DNA of 64,000 bases, taken from Owenia fusiformis (lineage: Eukaryota > Annelida > Polychaeta > Sabellida > Oweniidae). A program made the translations under genes and the position numbers. Below, piece after piece: positions 48,036 to 60,069 of the stretch. How positions within the stretch are numbered: position 1 is the first letter of the stretch; each line of letters begins with the position of its first letter. The notes under the pieces are model-generated. The model did no database searches and was not told the DNA's origin. It was given only the letters and a program-made list of their open reading frames with translations. The stretch lies in the NCBI GenBank assembly GCA_903813345.2, contig CAIIXF020000007.1, forward strand, positions 17,096,714-17,160,713, in the 5' to 3' direction.

Positions 48036-50344
48036 CTTGAGGAGGAGGTATATTACAACATTTGGTTTCATTTCCACAATTTTAGTTGAAAATCAAAAAT
48101 ATTACTGTAAGTTCTGGTAGAAAAATAGCATCACCTGGCTCATTTCACGCTTTCATTAATACATGAAGTCTTTACCATAATTTCGTTTATGAACTAAAAA
48201 TACCTGATATAACCTAGGGTACCTCCCAAATGAAATGATACTCGATGGATATGCTAATCTTATAATCTTATAAAAATCCCTAGAGACAATAATCAAATGA
48301 AGCTTTCTTGCATGACTAAAATTTTTGAAGCAATACATGCCTAATTCCATATTTCACACATCATCTACAGCATCATGGCAATTTCGTGTAAAAATAGACA
48401 AAATGATAGAGGCAATAATGATGTCACCTTACATAACAACTATGACAACTATTATCTATTCTTTGAACACAACCTTATAGTCTTTTGAAAGGCAAGTGAG
48501 ACTTCCATATAACCAAACCCTTATGTATCTAAAGGTTATGCATGTTAAAATATGTCCAGTAAAAGAAAATGTTGTCTGTCCAATACAAGAAAAGATATTT
48601 CACTTTTTCTGATTTTGTAACATGGGGTCTATGGGGAATCAACCAGAACTATAAGTCACTTTTTGTACTTTTTTGAATATTTAATGACGTAAATCAAGAT
48701 TATTTCTACTATTCCAATAGTCTGAATCAGACCAGTGCGATTCAGACCACTTGGTATCTGCCAATAGAATTTGGATGATTGGGATTCAGACGATTGGAAT
48801 TTGTGATTCAGACCAAAGGTATGTCCTCCATAAAGCAAATCTCTTCTTGTTCCAATCCATTGAGAAGAGTGCTTTACGTTCACTTGCACTTCATTTCTTA
48901 AAACATAGGGTCACCTTATCTTCGTTTGTCACTAGACTTTGAACAAGGTACTGTATACTCCCCTTTGAATACCAAGAGCACAGAAGTTTTCCAGAACGTA
49001 ATTTCTGAACGGTTGAGACACTTCTATGGTTAAGCAGCCCCACCTATACTACTAATGAAACATTGAGGGTAGTAGTGGCATAAGGTAGTGAAATCTGGCA
49101 ACTGGTAAAGTTACTGACATGCACTACAAGCTAGCAAGGGCTTGAAGCTAAGGGAGCCTGAGCCGTGACAGTCCACAATAGAACATTCCATTATATGTGT
49201 TAATACAGAAGAGACTGAATTACCAAATTGAATGTAATCAGAGAAAAATCTTCCGGAACCTAATTTGCTAAAAATCCTTAAAACCAGCTGTGAACCATGA
49301 ATGTGATTACAGTAATGTTTCCGTATGGAATAGAATAAAGTCATTAAGATAGTGGTTCAAAAACCAAGTTTCAATAAATCACTCCAAGTGATTGGTACCC
49401 ACCAAAGCATGAAGTAATGAGAGAGAAGTAATGAGAAAGCTGGAAGGATGAAACACTGGAGAATAACAATTTAATTTCATTAATAGAGCTCTGGGTGGAA
49501 ACCAGTTTCATTCATATTCCTATATACCAATTAAGGCACAGACATAGCTGTACTCTACAAAAAATAACTGGTAGAAGAAACTATAGTCAAATCTGAAACT
49601 TTTTACATGCTAGGATTGTATATTTAGACTAGGGACTAAAGACTTCCAAAATTCCATTAATTTTTTAAAATTGGTAATTCTGATTTTCGAAAGATGTATT
49701 ACAATACATACTGTATTGCTTTTCTAATAACTATGGTAATTATCCTCCCTTTTCATTCACCGAACAATGTAATTATACAGGAGGATACAGGGGATTTTAT
49801 ATTGGAGTAAAATGTAAAATATGTTGGTAAGTTATGTCACTAAACGCAGGTGTTCACCAGAGAGAGAGAGTTGTTCACTAGGATAGGTATTACTGTAATT
49901 TTGTTCATGGCAATCATTACTTGAAAAAATGGATTGCCAGCTTGGTTATCATGATTTTTTACTAGTCACTGATCTGTAGCTAAGTCACTTCAAGTACAAT
50001 GTTTTATGTATTATAAATTATTTCATTAAAAATTGCCTTAATGAAAAAAATGTTTCATGAATGGAGCTTTATGCAAAAGAAAATTATATAAATCACATGG
50101 GAAACATTAATTTGGTATGATTTTTATCAAAAGCAAATATAGCAAAGGAATTCAATATTCCTTTGAGAATTATTAATAAAATTTGACTTGAATAATACAT
50201 CACTCCTTATACCCTTATTACCCCCATGTTGCCATTTAGATTTTATATTATTTGGACAAAGAACATCGTTACACAAAAAGTAGAATATTTACAAATTATG
50301 TTTAATAACTAAAATGGATCAATTGATAAAATTGTACTGTGACG
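48036..50344. other. Intergenic, nothing recognised
   Basis: AT-rich. A short run of GATTCAGAC repeats lies near 48.72-48.82 kb. No exon was found. Confidence 0.4.
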
Positions 50345-50566
50345 CCTCATAGGCGTAGCCAGGGGTTGTGATAGGTGCGACCGCCATAGAAAATAGAAGT
50401 TAAGAGCTTTTTATTTGAAGCTTCTAGCTCAATTTGGAAGGAAGTTGCATCCATTTTTGTAAAATTTAAAACTTAAAAATTTAAAGCTTGTTTATGCCCC
50501 CCCCTGACTGAATTTTTTAATGATCAGACCCCCACTGACTGAAAGCTGACTATGCCCCTGTATTTG
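50345..50566. repeat. CATAGGCGTAGCCAG repeat, uninterrupted copy
   Basis: Begins CATAGGCGTAGCCAGGGG, ends GAAAGCTGACTATGCCCCTG. Same family as the interrupted copy at 42.8 kb. Unknown class, about 220 bp. Confidence 0.7.
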
Positions 50567-50569
50567 TAT

Positions 50570-52540
50570 ATTTTCAAAGACTAATGCCTCTATGAGTTAT
50601 AAAACACACAGACAAATGATCTCAATTCCAAATACATAAGCATACATGTATATCCAATCTGGGATATAATATAGGATTTCCATTTATGATAGTGTGATCT
50701 ATGGATGCTAGAGAAAATGGAAGCCATTAAGGCTGTATCCTTTATGTTACATTGCCCACATGGGATGATGACATGATTCTGACTTCAATCTATCAAATAA
50801 ATACCAGCTATCTAGATTCAAATTGTATTATTGCCCAGGGATCAATCAATAATGAAAAACACTAAATTCTTAGTCAATAAGAAAAATTCATCATTTTGGC
50901 TACATGCAATATGTTATTTAATACAAAAACAATTACTCTGAAAAATCAACACTCAGCTACCCTGATGCCCAAATTAGCCAAGTTATAGTTACTATATAAG
51001 ATGATGAAACTCTCTTTAAAAAGGTGAAATCAAACTTTTGAAAAGGGTAATACATGTACATTATTTAAAATGTGTTCTTCATGAACATTGAACCCATATG
51101 CTTTATATCCTTTCCAATACAATGTACATTTGTAGCTTGATTTTGCTCTGAGCCTCAAGGCAAAATGTCCCTGAATCACATTAACCTACCAGTTGCTTGC
51201 TGACATGTTGTACATGTACATGCATATCAATGATAGTGATAAGGAGTTGTCACTGATTTACAACACTTGAGCACTACATACTGTCCAACAATTGTAGTTT
51301 CTAGATATCAGTGGTTGGAAACTAGAGGGAGTGTACTTTCATTGAATATGTAATCTCTTCAATTTCACCACCTATAAGTGTCTCTTACTTAATTTTTGAT
51401 TTCAATCTGGCATTCCCAAGAAAACTGACACGCTTCCTTTACCCCATTTGTGGTAAGTCACGCGCTCTCCATCTCTATCCTTCTGTGATGCAGCAGAGAG
51501 AGATGGTATGAGTATCAGAATGCCTTAACCGATATAAACAAAAATAATTTGACAGGGATGGAAATTTACTCTCATAACTATTTGGTAGCTAAAAGGTTTT
51601 GAGGTAATTTACATGAAATTGCTTTTTACATTGATCTTGAAATTGATATACAAATCCTCGGTATCTCTTTAGGTCAATTTGGTTTATAGAAACGTACTAG
51701 AGTACTGTAGAGTACACTGTCTGTCTAGTGTCTATACATCAAACGATTCAAACAAAGACAAAGCACATGTTTAAAGCAAACAAAAAAGAACATTTTAGTA
51801 AAACTCAAAACAAAACAAAAAATTTCCGATATAACTCATATAGGTTTTGGAGTTGCTGATATTTACTAGGTCAAAATTATCAGGGAAAATCAATTATGTT
51901 ATTTTCCCAGTAATTCACTTAAAACCAGCCTGAGGGTTTGTGTCATCAAAAATCATTTGACTAATTGTTTACCAAAAAAATTAAACACATGTTTTTCACA
52001 TAATTCCCATATATTATAGTACATGTATAATATGATATGACTAACTGTCTACAATCAGCACATTATGAATTATATATAATGATTCATTAAAACATAAAAA
52101 TTGTCCAATTACCCTATTTTGAAAATAATTTTCTCAGACTCAAGAGAAAAACACAGCTCATCATTCTGAGACATACTCACTCCCACTGCAATGAGTTGAT
52201 AAATACAATATCAGGAAAAACATGAACTGTCTATCACACCTGACTTTTCCAAGAAAGACTGGCAACTTGAGTATAAATAGAGCTGCGTGTATACACAATG
52301 CTGTTACAGACATGTCTCTGACCAGTCAGTGACAGGAAGCCTTAAGATTCAATGATATCGATGCATATATTTAGATTAATCCACAAAAAAAACATAATCT
52401 GGGAGTCGCACAGTGTGTTTATTAGAACAAATATGATATATTTTATACTGATAGCTCATTTTAAATACAGCACTTTTGGAGCTAGGTGTTAATATCAACT
52501 TGACATAAATACAAAACAAAATGTCAGGACTAGCAATGGT
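50570..52540. other. Intergenic, nothing recognised
   Basis: AT-rich, no exon-like ORF and no clear element boundaries. Confidence 0.4.
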
Positions 52541-52542
52541 AA

Positions 52543-52885
52543 CACAAGGCATTAACATGACAAAATGTTACCACATAGTTGCTCACAATATTATTAGTTC
52601 AATCTTAAGTCAGAGGAAAGTGATATCTAAAGTCAGATTTGAACTTCTGAGACCTTGTAGATGATTTTGACAAATTAGTCAATTTGAAGCAAGTTGAAAA
52701 TACCGTTTTGACATTGAGAAGGTCATTGAAGGTCATATCTATTTTGACCTTGAAAATGTCATTGAAGGTCAAATCTATAGTCAGATTTGAACTTTTGAGA
52801 ACTTGTAGATGATTTTGAAAAACGACCTCTTTGACCTTTTTCAACCTTTTTTGACCTTGAAAATGTCATTGAAGGTCAAATCTCA
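52543..52885. repeat. Degenerate tandem array, copy 2
   Basis: Same head (AAGGCATTAACATGACA, GTTGCTCACAATATTATTAG) and units (GTCAGATTTGAACTT, AAGGTCATTGAAGGTC) as the array at 47.2 kb, fewer units. Confidence 0.8.
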
Positions 52886-53914
52886 AAACTGTGTAATACC
52901 AAAGCACAATCATTTAGTTAAAAAAACAATATATAGGTTGAAGACCACAGTAGAGTTTCCCATAGGTGGCCATTATAACATTTTACCCTGTATCTTATTA
53001 ACGATTAGTATCCAAGCCTAGTGCAACATACCACAGTGTTCGGGAGAGACTCGCCTAGCCTGCTATAACAATCTTACCATGGGTTGTCCACCGAATTTTT
53101 GAAATAAATAAACTTGAAGACACTAACCCCCTCTATCGTCAGATTTCTCAGAGAATTCTGGTAAAATCACCAAGGTCAAAATCACTCCGCCGCCAGCTTA
53201 AAATGAGATTTCCAAATGAACTCTGACATGTTTTCAGATAAATTAGGACCTACCCTATAAATATATAGTCCCGATTCACTTCCCAAACGCCAGATGGCGC
53301 TCCAATGGGGTAGGGAAGGAGAAAATGACTTTTTATTCAGAAAACCAAATCACTAACCGTAACCGCTAATGTCCTTACTCAGAACTATATCCATACCAAT
53401 ATACCAATATGTATATATATATCACATAAACTTGATTGACAAACTTGTTACAGTGTATGTCTATGATTTCGCCAGACCAATCAAAGAGAAGCTTTTCTAG
53501 GTCAACCTCAAGAAGTTTGAAAACTGTCTGGCCAGATTGACATTTTCCACTATTATGTCAATTATCGATTGCATTGATTGGAAGATATATATTCGACTAT
53601 AACTGATATGCTGGTTTGGACTCTTCACAGAAAAATTGATCTACAGCCTATTTCACTGTTTAATTAGTAAAACCAAAAAATAAGAAATCAAAAGATCATT
53701 ATGCAATAATATATGGAAAAATATATTCCTATTGTATAAAAATGACATTTGTTTCTAGTTTGGCTAATAGGTGGCCTCTTATATTTTGATGCTTCTCTGC
53801 CATAGTATTGTAATGACCCGAGGAGACCCAAGGGAATGACTAACTAACGAGCATAGTGTAACAAGCCAGATAATGAAAATGAAGAGAAAGTGTGCTAAAT
53901 CCAATGCCTCGTGT

Positions 53915-53972
53915 GGGAATCGAACCTAGGAACCATGGACCCAAAGTCTCTACCGACTGAGCTATAAAGGCT
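53915..53972 (-). other. tRNA-like sequence (SINE head or tRNA pseudogene)
   Basis: On the minus strand it has an A box (TAGCTCAGTCGGTAGAG) and a B box (GGTTCGATTCC) at tRNA spacing, with a partial acceptor match (GCCTTTA / ACGAGGC). The anticodon arm does not fold well, so it is not a functional tRNA. A SINE body could extend toward about 53.8 kb. Confidence 0.6.
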
Positions 53973-54495
53973 TAAAGGACAACTGAAATAACTTTTCTCA
54001 ACTTGCAGCTACAAAAATGCGGTTTTCTCCATTGTAAGCCCAACGTAGAGTTCTTGCGATAGCCATTATAAAATAAATGTTAGATAACTGCTAACGGTCA
54101 TAGATAACGAAATAAAACTAACTGATTAATCAAATTGGCCCCCACATGATTAGTAACGTCATATACAAAATATAGCTTTGGTTTATTGGTTTCTTAGTAA
54201 TCCCAACGTCACGGCAACCATAGGATTGTTGCGTAAACTAATAACAAAACATTTCTGCATTATGACGTCATGATCCAATGGACCAAAACGGGCCATGTGG
54301 GGACCAGTGAGAGATCACGTGGGGGCCAATAACGTCACAACCAATTCAAATATTGCTTATTAAGCAGCTAATAACGATCGTTAGAGTAAAATAATTTCCA
54401 CACTACTGATGAGAAAACATGTCCAAATACATCTATCAAAAAATTATATTGATTCCTTTTAGGTTAAAAATACCATTTCATATCTGCTTTAAGCC
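53969..54495. mobile_element. Possible MITE with GGCTTAAAG ends
   Basis: GGCTTAAAGGACAACTGAAAT at the left and GGCTTAAAGCAGATATGAAAT inverted at the right, about 527 bp. An internal inverted pair surrounds GGCCCCCACATGATTAGTAA and the CACGTGGGGGCCAATAACG block. Confidence 0.45.
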
Positions 54496-54568
54496 ACTAC
54501 AGCTGGACCATAGTAGCAACTTCGTATCAAGGGTCATATACAAATGTCATTCGTGTACAATATGAATA

Positions 54569-55117
54569 GGGCGAAGGGGTGTATCGTCGACACCATTTTG
54601 GGGTAACTTCGACATGTGGGGTAACTTTGACACCTTGTTGTTTATTTGCTCTAATTTCTGATCTCGGGACAAGCCATTTTTTTCTCACATGGATAGAGAT
54701 ATCGCGAGATTTTTCCAGAAATCAAACATGGCGGAAAACTGAAATTCTACTTCTCATATGGAAGTCTCGAAGTTACCCCGACTCTTATGTCAACATTACC
54801 CCACATGTAGTTCAACAAGTTAAACCTAGTCTGGGCCTTATTTCTTTTCTGACATATCTTGTGGCCAGCCCTAGGTTTAACGTCCCTGCCTATTCGGCCC
54901 TTGATGCAAAAAATTTAATGGTGGCCTATGGTAGCGCATTGAATTCCATGCGCGTTTAATTAATAACTGATAGTGAGAATTTGCAACAAATGAAAGCATA
55001 GCACGGAAGTTAAACACAACCACGGCAACAAGAACATTCAGATTAATAAATGAAAGCCGTGGTATTGGGTTTAACTTGTTGAACTACCCCACATGTCGAT
55101 GTTACACCCCTTTGCCC
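54569..55117. mobile_element. TA-flanked MITE, GGGCGAAGGGG ends, 549 bp
   Basis: Ends GGGCGAAGGGGTGTA and the inverted GGGCAAAGGGGTGTA, with TA on both sides. ACATGTGGGGTA is repeated near both ends. The TTCAACAAGTTAAACCTAG segment inside is also seen at about 58.28 kb. Confidence 0.75.
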
Positions 55118-55375
55118 TAGACTGTATCCTTCGTCTGAATAAATTCAGACTGTAAGTCACCTATTGTAAAATGTGGTGTTGTATAAATGTTACAAATAAG
55201 TTTGTTTAATGATAAAATGATTACCTTATAAAGAACTTACAATATTATTTTTTCGTATATTGTCCTCTTACTGAAGATATTCATAAAATGTACAGACGCT
55301 TCTTGTAGCGAAGCCATTGATTAGGTCAAGCCATTTTGGCAATGCCAATTCTCACGATAAACGAGATTTAGCCAG

Positions 55376-55666
55376 TGACGTCAGTCTATTTGTAAACAAA
55401 TAACACGTGGAGCGGACGGAGCAACATTACGGAAGCGTATTGATAAATTCCATTTGTGCGGGAATTTATTAGATCTAGTCATTTATTATCATTATCCCGA
55501 TTAATTTTCGTCATTTATAGTAAATAGAGCGGAAATATTCATGAAGAAGGCCGAGGTTATCAAGTGGTCATGTGTTGTCAAAGTTCAAAAATTTGCATAT
55601 CTCGTTTGGATCTCGTGAACTCAAACGTCCTTGACATTGATTTCGCGATCTACTTCTGAAGTTTTG
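55376..55666 (+). promoter_or_regulatory. Candidate promoter and 5' UTR exon of the CHGN-family gene
   Basis: A CRE (TGACGTCA) and a CACGTG E-box are followed by a relatively CpG-rich stretch and a donor GTTTTG|GTGAGT at 55666/55667. It is the only plausible plus-strand first exon seen between 55 kb and the acceptor at 59040. No start codon is required here. Position and splice site are the whole case. Confidence 0.3.
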
Positions 55667-56714
55667 GTGAGTCTGAACATTTCATTATTTTATATCAACT
55701 TGTACCCGCCTTATACAAATATTTTTGCTTCTAGTTTAAGATGAACATCTCTTCAACATATTCACCAATTTTCAAGGTGAACATTCTTGTAATAAACGAG
55801 AAATTTATGTGCAAAAAATATCACCGCGATTTCCACAGGAAATATATCAATCATAACAGACCGAATACTATATTCTATACTTTTCCATATATTATTGCAC
55901 TAGTGTCCTGAATTCTTACTTTTGGGGTTCTACTGACGCAATAAAATAATGAAATTGGATGCAAAGGTGGTAAGCTGACAGAATTTACGCTGTTCAACTT
56001 GTAAAACTTCAAACTAAATTTGACTGGATTTTCATCGAATCGTTCAAAAAAATTTTTGGGATCAGAAAAGTTTTTGAACGATAACTCCTATTTTCCATGC
56101 CAAATAAAAACAATCATGGCTATATAACAATGGTTATTTGTAGAAAAAATATGTACTTACCTCAGTCCAAAATATGGACTGTAATTATTTCTTCTGAGTT
56201 GTTGAATTCGATACAAAACCGTCAGAATTATTTTTACACCGAATCTACCATCTTGAAATGTGGCACCCGAGAGTCACACGAGATTTGAAAATTCGGGGAG
56301 CGATCATATTGGACTATATTGGTTGAACTTTATTTCAAATGTTCTGAGCTTCTTTGGAAGCTTGAGTTGGCGATTTATATGGAAATATATCATACTATCA
56401 GATTGCAGTGATTTTTTTGCAATCTCCAAATTTGAACATGTTTCAATCGTAAAACAAGCGACTGTTTAAAAAGCACGTGCCTTTGTTTACTTCCGTTTAC
56501 GCATGTGCACTAGAACCAATTTAATTTGTCAAATTTTACAAATCGACGACCAGTTGCTTATAACTTGTTTCACAGTGCAACGACCCGACTGATTGAAGTA
56601 TAATTGCTATGCCAAGTAAGTTCAGGTACTGGCTATTGGTATGTCTGTGTTTTATGCATAATATTCTTCGGCCAATATTCTTACAGGCTTTTCAGTGGGG
56701 AATCCAAGAGTGTA

Positions 56715-57601
56715 AAGTGGGGAACAAAAAAAAAACCTCAACCATCAAAAGTTGTCACAATGACCTAAATTCTAAGTTTCGTGTCTCAAACTCACGAAAG
56801 TGTTGAGGTGATTTTGGAGCCTGATTACGCCGCAAGGAGGATTGGCTCCCAGAATGCAACATGACACGTGCTACCTTTCAAAATGGCGAAGCGGAACCTG
56901 TCACGAGTAAATAATGATGTTGCATTCTGGGAGTCAATCCACCTTGCATTTGCAGGTATGAAGCTTTGGATTCATTTATTGTGCTACTTAAAGTGAACAG
57001 GAATTATATTTCTACCGCTTGAGTGAGTTTGAGACATGAAACTTAGAATTTAGCTCATTGTGACAACTTTTGATGGTTGAGGTTTATCAACCTGCACATT
57101 GCTCCAAAGCGCAATATTTTGACATATATTGTTTTTACATTTTCAAGCTCTAAAATAAAGTTTCTGTAAATAAAAATTGTTTTTTTCTGTGTAATATCAA
57201 AGAACAATCATTTAGTTAAAAAAAGAAAAAAAAAAGTGCATGCGGGAGTCGAACCCGAGCCGCCTGCGTGCTAGGCGAGCATTCTACCGCTGGGCTATCA
57301 ATTCATTATGAATGATTGGTGTAATTAAACGCTACTTATTTTGAATGCTATAATTCGGAAGTGACATCACGTTCTTAATTTAGAAACCTTCCAAAAATCA
57401 TATTGTCGTCGACAATCGAAGCAATTCAATGAAGAATCGTTGTAATGAATGGCACATTTATCGTGAGTATTTGTACACAAGATTTGCCCCATTTGTTCAT
57501 CATTCTATAATCTTTCATTAAGCTCAAAATGATAAAGTTCACCCCCGAAACAACCCAAGATTGCGTTTTGGAGCGATGTGCAGGTTTAATGTCTCCCACT
57601 G
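56715..57601. mobile_element. CAGTGGGG-family element, 887 bp, composite
   Basis: TA-flanked ends AAGTGGGGAACAAAA and inverted CAGTGGGAGACATTA. The first 370 bp are palindromic around CTCCCAGAATGCAACAT and related, in opposite orientation, to the 11.9-kb element. A second inverted pair (AACCTGCACATTGCTCCAAA and its inverse near 57.58 kb) encloses a tRNA-like sequence. Confidence 0.65.
57237..57303 (-). other. tRNA-like sequence inside a transposable element
   Basis: The minus strand shows an A box (TAGCCCAGCGGTAGAA) and B box (GGGTTCGACTCCC). The anticodon position would read AGC. Acceptor strands do not pair and the anticodon stem has a mismatch, so a tRNA pseudogene or SINE head is likelier than a working tRNA. 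Confidence 0.6.
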
Positions 57602-57603
57602 TA

Positions 57604-59040
57604 TACTAGACTACCTTTATCCAGGAGGGAGAGATTTCCAAAAGATCACCTTTCATATTGGCATATTCGATAACCAATTTTATAAACAGGCCTCATTTGC
57701 CATTGAAATGGATCTCTTAATGTTCGCTTGTGTTTTATGAGTATTCTCTGAAAGGTTGGATTGAGTAACTTCAATAGTATTACCATAGTTTTGAAATTAT
57801 GATGTTGAACTGATGTTAAACTAAAAATATGCCATTTCAACGATTTCACATTTTACTTTGCCAACGTAGGCACTGAGAAAGCACTAGTTCAACGTCGTTA
57901 AACTCAATAACGGCTTTCTTTACTATTGGGAATTTTGTTGGCCATTATTGCTAGCTGGGGCCATAAGAGGCCCAGGCTAGGTCTAATGTTGTTGGACTAA
58001 GAAAGCACTTGCTCATGATTGTTCACATGATCACATCCTGCAATTTGATTAGAGATCGTATAATGGGGAATACCCAAATACGATAGAATATGAAAGAATT
58101 ATGGGAACTACTTACTTCTGACCTTTATCCAAACCCCCTGCACTCTTAGTCCGCACTGATAAGCCTGTGAATATTCTCAGTGATGCATTATGTGTCTAAT
58201 TAAACTAGAAGAAGGAGAGTTCCTAAATACATGTTGTAATCTAGAAGGGTCATTTATAATGCTATCACATGCATGTCGCTAGTTCAACAAAATTAAAGTA
58301 GTCTCTGGGTCTTATCGTACATATCTTGTGGCCTGTGACAATGTTTAACATCCATGAAAATTCCACATGTTATGGGGAATGTTAATGGTAGTGCTTGTTT
58401 GACAAGCATACTAATTAAATCATGATTACTTACATGATGGTACATTACCCCTTCAGATCCAAGTAAGCATACATACCTTCTGAATACAAACACATCATCT
58501 AATATTCCCCCCTGTCCTCGATGATGGATATATTCAGAAGTATTTGAGACGGCTTTCAAAATTATTTGGAAAAATTTGGTTCAGGTAATGATAACATCTA
58601 AATGGCAAATCCGAAATCGTGACAAAAACCACCTTTGACACACTGAACGAAACGCCGTTGATAAGTATACTAGAACTGTTAAAAGTGCAGATGTTAACTG
58701 TTTTGACTCCATCTCGTGAAATCATGAAAATAGAAAAATTGTTCTTGAAGGCTACTCCATTTTGTAACTAAAATGGATCTATTCGTAAACAGTTTGAAGA
58801 GTTCGGCCAGTGGATTATAGATGTTCAATTGGATTTGCTGCACTTGCCCAATGCAATTGCCATTATCTAATTACTAAAATGTCAACTGTATTGATCACAT
58901 TTTAAAAAGTGGTATATCCTTTGTGTCCGACCTTTGACTTTAATTTGTTATATGATATTTCCTCATACCTCTCAAGCCATTAAAGTCCCTAAAAGGGAAT
59001 TGTTTACTCGCCTATTATGCTTCACAATTTCTGTTTTCAG
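57604..59040 (+). other. CHGN gene upstream intron or 5' region
   Basis: Holds a fragment (58278-58352) related to the inside of the 54.6-kb MITE (GTTCAACAA, ACATATCTTGTGGCC). Ends with the acceptor before the start-codon exon. No other exon was seen. Confidence 0.4.
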
Positions 59041-59057
59041 GTTAGAAATTAAGAATA

Positions 59058-60069
59058 ATGGCTCTAAGATGTCGCAAGCTTCACATCTTTCAAGTCTCAT
59101 TAGCATTTCTGGCTGGCTATTCTGTACGGCTAATTATGGACATCCAAGCATTGTCCAACCCCCCATCAGATCCTGTCACATGCCCTGTACTTGCAGATGA
59201 TGTGAATATAAATGAGGATATTCATCAATTGATACGTGAACCATACAAACCTAAAACAATGTATGACATATTGAGATACCAGTATTTTACAAACCAGGAT
59301 ATTTTTGATAACACTGATTTTGGACCAACAATTAAATTAAAAGGTTCTGCTCAGCTGGACATGAAAGATTTACTTCATCATGTGATGATTTTATTCAACA
59401 ATGGAAAACCAAAACAATGGAAGTTAAATAAACTGCTGAATGGATACAGACGATATGATCCAATCAGAGGGGAGGAATATATTATCGACGTACAACTTAA
59501 ATCTGGTGAAGAAACACAAAATCATCATATGAATGTTGTAAAACCTTTTTCGTCAATACAAATCCTTGAGAGTGCCCAGACAGTGAAATCTCCAACTATA
59601 CACATGATTGTAACAATCTCAGGACAATTTGACAAACTTGTATCTTTTCTAAAACATTATGAAGAAATAGTTCTTAAAAATAAAGAGGATGTTCACCTCA
59701 TAATTGTAGCATTTACAGGGAAACCTGGGATTGACAAAAATGTGGATAAAATAAGGAACTTAGTGCAAGTTTATACTGTTCGATATCGGCCAATGGCACG
59801 AATTCAACTAATATTCACATATAAACCATTTTCACGTGGGCAAGGATTGGATATTGGAGCAAAACAAATTCCTGGAGAAAAAGTGATATTTTTTTGTGAT
59901 ATTGACATGAGATTCAACAGGGAATTCTTAAATAGATGTCGCCAGAATCCTAAACGTGGCCGTCAAGTGTATTACCCAATCGTGTTCGCTCAATACGACC
60001 CAGATATAGTCAGGAATTACTCTCCAAAAGTAAGCTCCCCAAACCCAATGGCAATTAACAAATATACAG
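59058..60069 (+). CDS. CHGN-family gene, coding exon 1
   Basis: A long exon of 337 codons plus one base. It carries the anchor, the stem and most of the transferase domain with the DID motif. The donor is ACAG|GTAAGA (phase 1). The reading frame stays open past the donor for eight more codons, which are intronic. Confidence 0.9.

Noticed and set aside
54579-54959. 126-codon open frame
   Set aside because: It lies within the TA-flanked 549-bp MITE and shows no domain.
39046-55383. Shared CRE as evidence that both glycosyltransferase genes are co-regulated
   Set aside because: TGACGTCA also occurs at about 4434 (inside the last MGAT1 exon), 34955 and 54264, so its presence in two putative promoters is weak evidence.
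57237-57303. Functional tRNA-Ala(AGC)
   Set aside because: A and B boxes are good, but the acceptor strands do not pair and the anticodon stem has a mismatch.
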